DNA of 64,000 bases, taken from NCBI RefSeq assembly GCF_004139715.1, contig NZ_CP035544.1:1240001-1304000 (forward strand), given 5' to 3'. This document shows positions 28,016 through 34,757 of the stretch, piece by piece. Made by a program: the position numbers and the translations under genes. The DNA comes from Muriicola soli. GTDB lineage: Bacteria; Bacteroidota; Bacteroidia; Flavobacteriales; Flavobacteriaceae. Positions within the stretch are counted from its first letter, which is position 1. Every line of letters starts with the position of its first letter. The notes below the pieces were generated by a model, which ran no database searches, was not told where the DNA came from, and worked only from the letters and a program-made list of their open reading frames with translations.

Positions 28016-28744
28016 TCAGATTGAATCATGCTTCAATTCCTTATCTATTAAATTTAGCACATTTTTAGTCTTTAAGACGGCTTTTTGTTTGCGCAAAGTA
28101 GAGCTCCTTCGGAGGTTTCCCCTGAAACTCATCATATTCGTAAATTCCTGATCATCCAGTAAAGCGTTGTAATCATTTACGTAGACTTTATCTAATTTAT
28201 CCCTTCTGAAGTGTTTCTGATACATGGGCACAACTACGGCCGGCCAGACCTGATCTTCTAATCGCTTTGTTTCCTGTATCAGGCTTGGATAGTCCACTTC
28301 AAATAAATTAATAATCGAACTGCGTAAACTATCCGTTTGAATGAGTTCAAGACCTGTTGATTTAAGGGTTTCGAAAGCTGATGCACTCAAGACCACGTCC
28401 GGAGCATAATCGGCCTCATTAAAAAAATAGGGCAGGGAATCATGGTAAGGCCTCTTGTTATCCAAGTGCTCTAATAAATCATTTATAATACCCGCACTTT
28501 TGATCTGACGTTCAATATCATTTTCCAGATTATTTATATTGATTTGAAGATTAGTTCTTAACTCGGTCAGCAGTTTTATCTCCCTCTCGTGGTTCTTTCT
28601 TTCCTCATTCCAGGTATTGATCTGCAGTGCGATCAAAATACCTATTACGACAAGTACGATTTCACTTATGGCATATTTTAAATACTTTACAGATTTGCCT
28701 TTTAGAAGTGAATTCTGACGTAACCTTCGTAAGAATTTATTCAT
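28016..28744 (-). CDS. DUF6090 family membrane protein
   Basis: 242 residues. The opening segment KYLKYAISEIVLVVIGILIALQINTWNEE (about residues 19-48) is the hallmark of DUF6090, a Bacteroidota family with one N-terminal membrane helix and a helical extracytoplasmic domain. The rest is charged and helical with FETLKSTGLELIQTDSLR typical of the family. ATG 28744 was chosen over a TTG three bases upstream. Function unknown. It lies 12 bases after the monooxygenase-like gene. Confidence 0.85.
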   Translation of the reverse strand: MNKFLRRLRQNSLLKGKSVKYLKYAISEIVLVVIGILIALQINTWNEERKNHEREIKLLTELRTNLQININNLENDIERQIKSAGIINDLLEHLDNKRPYHDSLPYFFNEADYAPDVVLSASAFETLKSTGLELIQTDSLRSSIINLFEVDYPSLIQETKRLEDQVWPAVVVPMYQKHFRRDKLDKVYVNDYNALLDDQEFTNMMSFRGNLRRSSTLRKQKAVLKTKNVLNLIDKELKHDSI

Positions 28745-28755
28745 CAATTGAGGAA

Positions 28756-29100
28756 TTATAGCCCGTTATAGAAATCGTATACTTCCGGCTTAAAAGCTTC
28801 CACAGCCCCTACGAGCGCATCAGAGGCATCTCCGTATATTTCCGGGGAGAACTCTGATAATTCCAGAAATTGACCGAATAGAGGCCCTAAATTGGCTACG
28901 TGGGTAAGTACGGCATCAGAATCTGTATACGTCTCCCTCACCCTGCATTCCCTGCCATCTTTGCTAAAAAACCAATCGTATTGAAGTGTTCCGGTGTCTT
29001 TCTCTTTGACACAAGCAATACAGGCCCGTGCCAACTCTTTAAAAGCGTCTTCTTTTCCGGGGTGAATTTTAAATTTTGCGGTAACCTGAATATTCGACAT
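28756..29100 (-). CDS. Antibiotic biosynthesis monooxygenase (ABM) domain protein
   Basis: 114 residues, a ferredoxin-like alpha/beta fold. The start MSNIQVTAKFKIHPGKEDAFKELARACI and the DTGTLQYDWFFSKDGRECRVRETYTDSDAVLTH stretch match the ABM/quinol monooxygenase-like family. Members include cofactor-free oxygenases, heme-degrading enzymes and proteins of unknown role. ATG 29100 begins the domain; upstream in-frame codons are not conserved-looking. Followed by the DUF6090 gene at 12 bases. Confidence 0.8.
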   Translation of the reverse strand: MSNIQVTAKFKIHPGKEDAFKELARACIACVKEKDTGTLQYDWFFSKDGRECRVRETYTDSDAVLTHVANLGPLFGQFLELSEFSPEIYGDASDALVGAVEAFKPEVYDFYNGL

Positions 29101-29233
29101 AATTTTTGAGGTTTTGGTTAGGTGTGGTGAAAAGATACGCATAATCTGCGACCTGTCTAAGAAAGAGAAAATGATAAAAATAAAGGGGGTGTAAACGGAA
29201 TTATAAGCGAGGATATGAAATTAAACTAATAAA

Positions 29234-29251
29234 TTAAGTTAAATAACTTAA
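29234..29251 (-). terminator. Candidate terminator hairpin of the 29253-30914 gene
   Basis: TTAAGTTA (29234-29241), AA, TAACTTAA (29244-29251): perfect 8-base arms directly after the stop codon. On the transcribed strand it is followed by TTTATTAGTTTAATTT. The stem is purely weak pairs apart from one G-C, so it may be inefficient. Confidence 0.45.
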
Positions 29252-29252
29252 C

Positions 29253-30914
29253 TCATTGCTTTACATTGATTAACACAGCTTCACATCTGGATAAATCAGA
29301 ATTGAGAATAATGTTTTCGGAAGCATCTCCATCTATGATTTCAATAGAGACTGTATTGGGTGGAAACTGCCCTAAATTATGTGCGTAGAGAAAAAGGTCG
29401 TTGGGCTTTGAAGGGTCGAGTTTAAGCTCAAACCCTTTCTTTTGGTAGGTGAGAAGGTATTCAGAAACTATGGGATAACCGTTAAGGTAAATAGAGACAA
29501 TGTCCCCATCTTTCCGGCCGTGATCCCAAAGGTTGATCTTTACTATTTTGTTATTGACTTCCAATTCCTTGACATAGGTAATGGATCGGCCGCCAAAGTC
29601 TGTCCTTTTTTCCACTTTCTCTTCCACGGCTATCTCTTCCCTCACCACAGGATCGGGTATAGAAGTCTCTGTTATTGCTTCTACGGGCTCAACTTCAACT
29701 TCAGGTTGTTGTTTAACCGGAGGGGCTGCAGCGACTACAACCTCTTCGGTTACCATCACTTCTTCCTCGATCTCAGGACCAGGTTTTTCTTCAACCACAA
29801 GGATTTCCTCAACAGGAGGCGGTGGTGTATTGGGGTCTCTTTTATCAATAGTAAAGTAAGGCGTAGCGAATTTGGCTGTGTGGAATTTATCGGCAGGGAA
29901 AAGCTCAATGCCCATAATACGGTAATTAGTGCCCCTGGGCAGGGTCTTGTTGAGTTTAATGCCCGATGCCACAGCAGTGTTTTTAAAAATGCCCAATTCC
30001 TCAATTACTGTATTGTCACGGAGCAAGTAGAATTTGATGGTTTTTTCCGGGGGAAGGTTTTCGGTAGTCCATTGGATAGATACTTCATCGGGAATGGTCC
30101 AGACCGTGCCTTTATCCGGATAGGTAATCTCCAGAGCTGATCGCCAGTGTTTCCTTTCTCTGAGCTGTACTTCGTTGAGTTCGGTAATGGTCTGCGTAAA
30201 TTTCGTATAGGGTTCAACCTTTGCCAATCCGCCTACGACATCCTCCAAAAGGGTATAAAAAGCCTTTACTTCATTAAGGGCATTGGTAAGAGGGATTTCA
30301 TCCGTGTATTTCTTTCGGATATTCTTGAATCGATCGGATATTTTCTTACCTGTTTTTTTGTCGAGAACGGCATTGTCTGCCAGAGCACTTTCATCCAGCA
30401 AATTCTTTGCGGTTTTTACCTTGAGATAGCCAAATCTGCTTTGAAGGAAATCAATAGCGTCATCATAAGCTACTGTACTACTTCCTTTTAAGGACGCGGC
30501 TATCTGGAATGCCTTATCGTATTCGCGAAGTGCTTGCTTAATACTAATTTCCGCTAACTTTCTGCTGGTTTGCTGAGGAGAATTTGCAGCGAGGTTAAGA
30601 AGATCCAGGAGTTGTTCAACAGGAATGCTGTTAACTCCCTCGTCGAATGCCCCTTGCAGGTATTCAGTACCAAGCCAGGGCGACTGTAATAATAAGTAGT
30701 TCTTGTCCATCTGGCCAAGCATCCCGACAGGACCTAGCTTTTCTAAAATTTTCTGGTGTTCCTCTGCTGTCCAGGGCAGAGGATCATCGGTAATAATTTT
30801 CTTGCTCACTTCAATAGGATCTTCTTTGACCACGTAGGCATCAGAAGCCCTTGCGGTCTTTGTAAAACCCGTGCTCAAAAAAAATAAAGCAATTAAAACG
30901 TATCTGATACTCAT
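29253..30914 (-). CDS. Large exported protein with a KNH/GPI-anchored-like domain and acidic linker
   Basis: 553 residues, signal peptide about 1-23. An N-terminal helical part (30-270) is followed by ALEITYPDKGTVWTIPDEVSIQW (about 262-285), which resembles the Ser-Thr-rich GPI-anchored (Kre9/KNH) beta domain. A proline/valine/glutamate-rich linker (about 355-440) comes next. The C-terminal domain has IVKINLWDHGRKDGDIVSIYLNG and DLFLYAHNLGQFPPNTVSIEI, a beta domain found repeatedly in exported Bacteroidota proteins. Function unknown; a surface or periplasmic binding role fits. A hairpin terminator lies directly after its stop. Confidence 0.7.
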   Translation of the reverse strand: MSIRYVLIALFFLSTGFTKTARASDAYVVKEDPIEVSKKIITDDPLPWTAEEHQKILEKLGPVGMLGQMDKNYLLLQSPWLGTEYLQGAFDEGVNSIPVEQLLDLLNLAANSPQQTSRKLAEISIKQALREYDKAFQIAASLKGSSTVAYDDAIDFLQSRFGYLKVKTAKNLLDESALADNAVLDKKTGKKISDRFKNIRKKYTDEIPLTNALNEVKAFYTLLEDVVGGLAKVEPYTKFTQTITELNEVQLRERKHWRSALEITYPDKGTVWTIPDEVSIQWTTENLPPEKTIKFYLLRDNTVIEELGIFKNTAVASGIKLNKTLPRGTNYRIMGIELFPADKFHTAKFATPYFTIDKRDPNTPPPPVEEILVVEEKPGPEIEEEVMVTEEVVVAAAPPVKQQPEVEVEPVEAITETSIPDPVVREEIAVEEKVEKRTDFGGRSITYVKELEVNNKIVKINLWDHGRKDGDIVSIYLNGYPIVSEYLLTYQKKGFELKLDPSKPNDLFLYAHNLGQFPPNTVSIEIIDGDASENIILNSDLSRCEAVLINVKQ

Positions 30915-31141
30915 ATCGGGTACAACCTACTTTCAATGTGAGATTAATCCACTAGTAAAACTATAACAAAGCAGAAAAATTGTTATAAGACTAATGATTT
31001 TGTTATCAGGAAGTTATAAACGAAAGAATATTCTTACAAAAGCTTATCGAATATCAAAAAAGGCCGTTTGAAAGCCGAATTACAATGTAAACAGGAAGGA
31101 GGTTTCAGTAATGCAGACTAGTAATCAAGGAAAATTGAACC

Positions 31142-31234
31142 TTAGAGCTTGATCATCAGGATATAAAAAGCCCAGACAAAGCAGAAAGCAAAAAAACCAT
31201 AAACAAAATAAGAAATAGTAGTGCGTTTGTTCAT
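31142..31234 (-). CDS. 30-residue single-span membrane peptide, candidate small gene
   Basis: Sequence: MNKRTTISYFVYGFFAFCFV, then WAFYILMIKL. Two basic residues at the N-terminus precede one 20-residue hydrophobic helix, so it would insert as a single-span peptide. It lies in an otherwise empty 478-base gap and has two direct repeats 21 bases apart (31268-31299) just upstream. No family recognised and no clear ribosome-binding site. It may be chance. Confidence 0.35.
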   Translation of the reverse strand: MNKRTTISYFVYGFFAFCFVWAFYILMIKL

Positions 31235-31267
31235 CAGATTTGGAATTGGCCCCAAGAAAGGCTTTTT

Positions 31268-31299
31268 CCTTTAAACGGTAAATTCTATCCTTTAAACGG
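31268..31299 (-). promoter_or_regulatory. Direct-repeat operator, LytTR-like, before the 30-residue ORF
   Basis: CCTTTAAACGG occurs at 31268-31278 and again at 31289-31299, a 21-base period. On the minus strand the half-sites read ACCGTTTAA and CCCGTTTAA, close to the LytTR half-site pattern [TA][AC][CA]GTTN[AG][TG]; the 12-base gap is the LytTR spacing. A third element, GATGAACTGCA at 31331-31341 (minus-strand TGCAGTTCATC), has the same GTT core. The regulator is not in this window. Confidence 0.45.
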
Positions 31300-31392
31300 G
31301 ACAATAATCTCGTTGTAAGACAATTATATCGATGAACTGCAGTGTTGAGCTAGCGTATTCCTACAATTTGTGTTTTATATGTGATGAGCGGG

Positions 31393-32073
31393 TCAACGAT
31401 TCATTTTGAATCCGTCCAACTTAATATCATCCAGACCGTAATCATCAAAGGGATACTCCAGTTGATCCTGAATGTTGTAGAGGGAAATCAGGATAAATTC
31501 GGTTAAAATCACAACAAAATAAGTTACTGAGGGCGTATTTTCGGTTGCGAGATCTCTAATGATGGTAGGGGCATAGACTAACGGGAAAATATAGATAAAC
31601 ACAAGGCAGTAGGCCTTCAGGCTTATGGGCGTTCTATGTGTATTGATGGCATGTAAGTTTTCCAGCGATTCGTGCAGGTCATTCATGAACCTGAAAATCC
31701 TGTCCTTTAAACGCCCGGACATCACATCCGATTTACTCAAGACAAAAGCCTGAACCTTGTCTGTAATGTTATCCAATGCCTCCGTAGACTCTTTATTGTT
31801 TTTAAGGTGTTCCATAGACTGGTCACTAATCTCAATGAGGATATTAGAAATTTCAGTCTTTTCTTCTTCCGATAAGTTGTTTGAAGAGTTGGCGAAATAA
31901 TACATGGTTTTGAGGGCTGCCCGGAACTGACTTAAATGTTCCAGGGCTTTTTCCCTTCTCCTGAACGATCCCCTTATGGTAAAAACCAGGGGGAAAACAA
32001 TAGCTATACTCAGCAAAGTGAGATCGAGGTGGAATCTGATGTTAAATGTAAAACACAGAAAGACCGTAAGCAC
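31393..32073 (-). CDS. Bestrophin-like membrane protein
   Basis: 226 residues. Two hydrophobic segments near the N-terminus (including LDLTLLSIAIVFPLVFTI), a central helical domain (RRREKALEHLSQFRAALKTMYYF to FMNDLHESL), then two more hydrophobic segments and a final PFDDYGLDDIKLDGFKMNR tail. The layout and the RGSFRRREKALEHL and DDYGLDDIKL motifs recall bestrophin-type anion channels, but the match is partial. The GTG at 32073 is used because no ATG lies in frame; in-frame hydrophobic codons extend further upstream, so the true start may be earlier or a base may be missing. Divergent from the CotH-like gene. Confidence 0.55.
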   Translation of the reverse strand: MLTVFLCFTFNIRFHLDLTLLSIAIVFPLVFTIRGSFRRREKALEHLSQFRAALKTMYYFANSSNNLSEEEKTEISNILIEISDQSMEHLKNNKESTEALDNITDKVQAFVLSKSDVMSGRLKDRIFRFMNDLHESLENLHAINTHRTPISLKAYCLVFIYIFPLVYAPTIIRDLATENTPSVTYFVVILTEFILISLYNIQDQLEYPFDDYGLDDIKLDGFKMNR

Positions 32074-32176
32074 CGAAATTAACAGGGCTATAAGTGTTCT
32101 TACATTTATTGATGAAAGGTATAGTTTAATTGTTGGAAATTTAGTAATTTATAATGCTAAAGCTAACCACAAAGTT

Positions 32177-33238
32177 GTGAAAAACCAAACAATACTTCTA
32201 TTCCTTGCATTAGGTCTGCTGGGGAATCCATTCCTTTATTCACAGTCTGCAGATTCCACAGAAGAGAAAAAAAAGACTACTAAGCTATTCCGCGAGCAAG
32301 AGATCCTGCCAATCAAACTCAGATTTTCCAATAAGGAGATGAAGAAAGAGACAAATGACAGTACTTATTTGTTCTCTAAACTTCTTTTTAAGGATAAGGG
32401 TCAATGGGATTCTATAGATGTCAGGATCCGTGCGAGAGGAAATTACCGGAGGGCCCATTGTTATTTCCCTCCCCTGAAGGTTAAGATCAAAAAATCGCTG
32501 GCCAAGGAAACTATTTTTAAAGGAAATAAAGAGCTAAAGTTAGTGATGCCCTGTGTGCAATCGACCAAATCGCTCGACAATATTGTAAAGGAGTACATGG
32601 CGTATAAAATTTATGAAGTGATATCTCCTTTTCACTTTAAAACGAGAATGGTCTCCATTGAATATACCGAACTCAAAGGGAAAAAGGATAAGGTTCACAC
32701 AGTGAAGGGATTCCTGATTGAAGATATTGACAAGGTCGCCAAACGGGAAAACGCCAAAAAAATGAAGCGTATAGTCCATCCCATGGAACAAGATGATATC
32801 GCTTCTGCCCAGAATGACTTCTTTCAGTTTTTGATCGGTAATACGGATTATTCTACGGCTTACCAGCATAATCAAAAACTCGTATTCACTTCAGATTTCC
32901 GAACTATTCCTTTGCCTTATGACTTTGATATGTCCGGTCTAGTTGACGCCAGTTACGCGGTTGTTTCGCAGGTGCAGGGGGAAGTCCTCAGCATTGAAAG
33001 CGTAAAAGACCGACTTTATCGCGGTTTTAAAAGGGATGAAGCTGTTTTTCAGCAAGTGAGAAAGCAATACCTCGATAAGAAGTCTGAAATATTTGAAGTA
33101 ATCGAAGGTATCAAACCTCAGTTTGATAACGAAAAGGAGTTTATGATTGCACGCAACTTTATCGAAGACTTCTTTAAAGTACTGGAAAATGACAATCAAT
33201 TTGACATGCAAATTATTCGAAAAGCACGTATAAAATGA
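32177..33238 (+). CDS. Exported CotH-kinase-like protein
   Basis: 353 residues. Signal peptide about 1-22 (FLALGLLGNPFLYSQ). The body has VRIRARGNYRR (about 84-94), LKLVMPCVQSTKSLDNIVKEYMAYKIYE, a FLIEDIDKVAKR stretch, FLIGNTDYSTAYQHNQ and PLPYDFDMSG. This order (RxRGN, a Gly/Glu-type support strand, N-x-D...HN, then DFD) follows the CotH/atypical secreted kinase fold. Spore-coat CotH proteins are protein kinases; whether this one has activity is unknown. The start is GTG at 32177. It is divergent from the bestrophin-like gene and convergent with the lipase-like gene. Confidence 0.6.
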   Translation: MKNQTILLFLALGLLGNPFLYSQSADSTEEKKKTTKLFREQEILPIKLRFSNKEMKKETNDSTYLFSKLLFKDKGQWDSIDVRIRARGNYRRAHCYFPPLKVKIKKSLAKETIFKGNKELKLVMPCVQSTKSLDNIVKEYMAYKIYEVISPFHFKTRMVSIEYTELKGKKDKVHTVKGFLIEDIDKVAKRENAKKMKRIVHPMEQDDIASAQNDFFQFLIGNTDYSTAYQHNQKLVFTSDFRTIPLPYDFDMSGLVDASYAVVSQVQGEVLSIESVKDRLYRGFKRDEAVFQQVRKQYLDKKSEIFEVIEGIKPQFDNEKEFMIARNFIEDFFKVLENDNQFDMQIIRKARIK

Positions 33239-33301
33239 TAATTTAATAGTTTATATAAACTTATATAACATAATTAAATAGAGTCATTTAAATTTTATAT
33301 T

Positions 33302-33997
33302 TTAATCTAATATAGGCTCTAGTATATCCCAGACGTTTTCCGCAACAATTTTCTGTCCTTCTATAGTGGGGTGGATACCATCAGCTTGGTTAAGTTGGGG
33401 TATTCCGGCCACGCCTTCCAGTAAAAATGGAATGAGATAAGCCTGGTTTTTCTCCGCCAGATCAGGGAATATTTGTCTGAATTCCTCAGTGTATTCCGGA
33501 CCCATATTGGGTGGGATCTGCATACCCGCAAGAATGATTTTTACTCCTGGATTATTTTCTTTCACAGTGTCGATAATGGCCTGAAGGTTTTCGCGTGTCT
33601 CAGATAGCGGTATCCCCCTAAGACCATCATTTGCTCCCAGTTCTAAAACAAAGACATCTATTCGATCTCTCATCAGCCATCCTATCCTGCTTTCTCCGCT
33701 GGCAGTGGTCTCTCCACTAATTCCTGCATTAATTACAAAATAGTCTAAATCAAGGGAGTCTATCTTACCGGAGATCACTGAGGGAAACGACTGTTCCGGT
33801 TCAAGGCCCATCCCGGCCGTAAGGCTATTTCCAAAAAATACGATCGTCTTTTTGGAGCTGACGGAATCTTTATCTGTTGATTCTGCAGAAATTTTTTCCG
33901 TTCCCCTTTCCTTCGATGTAGACTTTTCTGCAGATTCTCCACATGCAAGGAGGAAGGTGAAAACTAAGAGATAACATAACTTTAACAGGCTTCGCAT
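33302..33997 (-). CDS. TesA-like GDSL/SGNH lysophospholipase-arylesterase, lipoprotein
   Basis: 231 residues. N-terminal lipoprotein signal (LVFTFLLACGES), so anchored in the envelope. SGNH blocks: FFGNSLTAGMG (block I, Ser), NAGISGETTASG (block II, Gly), LELGANDGLRG (block III, Asn), and DGIHP (block V, Asp-His). ATG 33997 was chosen because it begins the signal peptide. In E. coli tesA is divergent from the ABC pair ybbA-ybbP, and the same arrangement is found here. It probably hydrolyses lysophospholipids or acyl esters in the periplasm. Confidence 0.85.
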   Translation of the reverse strand: MRSLLKLCYLLVFTFLLACGESAEKSTSKERGTEKISAESTDKDSVSSKKTIVFFGNSLTAGMGLEPEQSFPSVISGKIDSLDLDYFVINAGISGETTASGESRIGWLMRDRIDVFVLELGANDGLRGIPLSETRENLQAIIDTVKENNPGVKIILAGMQIPPNMGPEYTEEFRQIFPDLAEKNQAYLIPFLLEGVAGIPQLNQADGIHPTIEGQKIVAENVWDILEPILD

Positions 33998-34070
33998 ATT
34001 CGGGGGGATCATAATAGAAAACAATTTTATAATTTCCCGGCCAATTCCAAAAACCTGAAAAATCCGGAGA

Positions 34071-34757
34071 ATGACAAAGATATTAAACGTTAGTCAACTC
34101 AAAAAGTCCTATTCAAGTGGTTCGGGAACGCTCACTGTTCTTGACGATATCTCTTTTAGCCTGAATTCAGGAGAGACTTTTGCCATAGTAGGACCATCGG
34201 GGAGCGGGAAAACAACCCTGTTGGGCTTATGTGCCGGTTTAGACCAACCCGATACCGGAAGTATTGAACTTTGCGGTGTGGAGATAAACAGTCTCAACGA
34301 AGATGAAAGAGCTCGGTTGAGGAATCAGAAAGTAGGTTTTATTTTTCAGGATTTTCAATTACTCCCAACCCTTACAGCTTTAGAAAACGTAGCTGTTCCG
34401 CTGGAATTGCAGAGAGTGAAGAATGCGCGGAGCAGAGCTAAAATATTACTTAAAAAAGTAGGTCTTGCAGAGCGTATGCATCACTTTCCTTCTCAATTAT
34501 CCGGAGGTGAGCAACAGCGGGTAGCCCTTGCCAGAGCCTTTTCAAATACGCCCGACATCCTTTTTGCCGATGAGCCTACAGGGGAGCTGGATGAAGATAC
34601 AGGACGAAAAATCGTGAACCTGCTTTTTGAACTCAACAAGGAAGCCGGGACTACTTTAGTAATCATCACCCACGACATGGACCTGGCGCGAAAGACGCAG
34701 AGGATACTTAGGCTCAGAGGCGGTAAAATAAGTACAGACGAAAAGATAGTTGTATAG
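34071..34757 (+). CDS. ABC transporter ATP-binding protein, YbbA/LolD type
   Basis: 228 residues. Walker A GPSGSGKTTLL (about 41-51), Q-loop FIFQDFQLLPTLTA, signature LSGGEQQRVALARAF, Walker B ILFADEPTGELD and H-loop IITHD are all intact. It belongs to the MacB/LolD-type ATPases that power mechanotransmission permeases. The TesA-like gene is divergent (73 bases away), and the stop TAG overlaps the permease GTG by one base, so the ATPase and permease are coupled. Function in lipid or envelope-substrate extrusion is inferred from the YbbAP-TesA context. Confidence 0.93.
   Translation: MTKILNVSQLKKSYSSGSGTLTVLDDISFSLNSGETFAIVGPSGSGKTTLLGLCAGLDQPDTGSIELCGVEINSLNEDERARLRNQKVGFIFQDFQLLPTLTALENVAVPLELQRVKNARSRAKILLKKVGLAERMHHFPSQLSGGEQQRVALARAFSNTPDILFADEPTGELDEDTGRKIVNLLFELNKEAGTTLVIITHDMDLARKTQRILRLRGGKISTDEKIVV

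Noticed and set aside
29442-30140. A long plus-strand open frame opposite the exported protein gene
   Set aside because: The minus-strand protein has a signal peptide and recognisable domains; the plus-strand translation has biased, low-complexity composition and no family features.
33248-33261. Perfect palindrome AGTTTATATAAACT as a bidirectional terminator
   Set aside because: Almost purely A+T in an A+T-rich gap between convergent genes, with no T-run; chance is likely.
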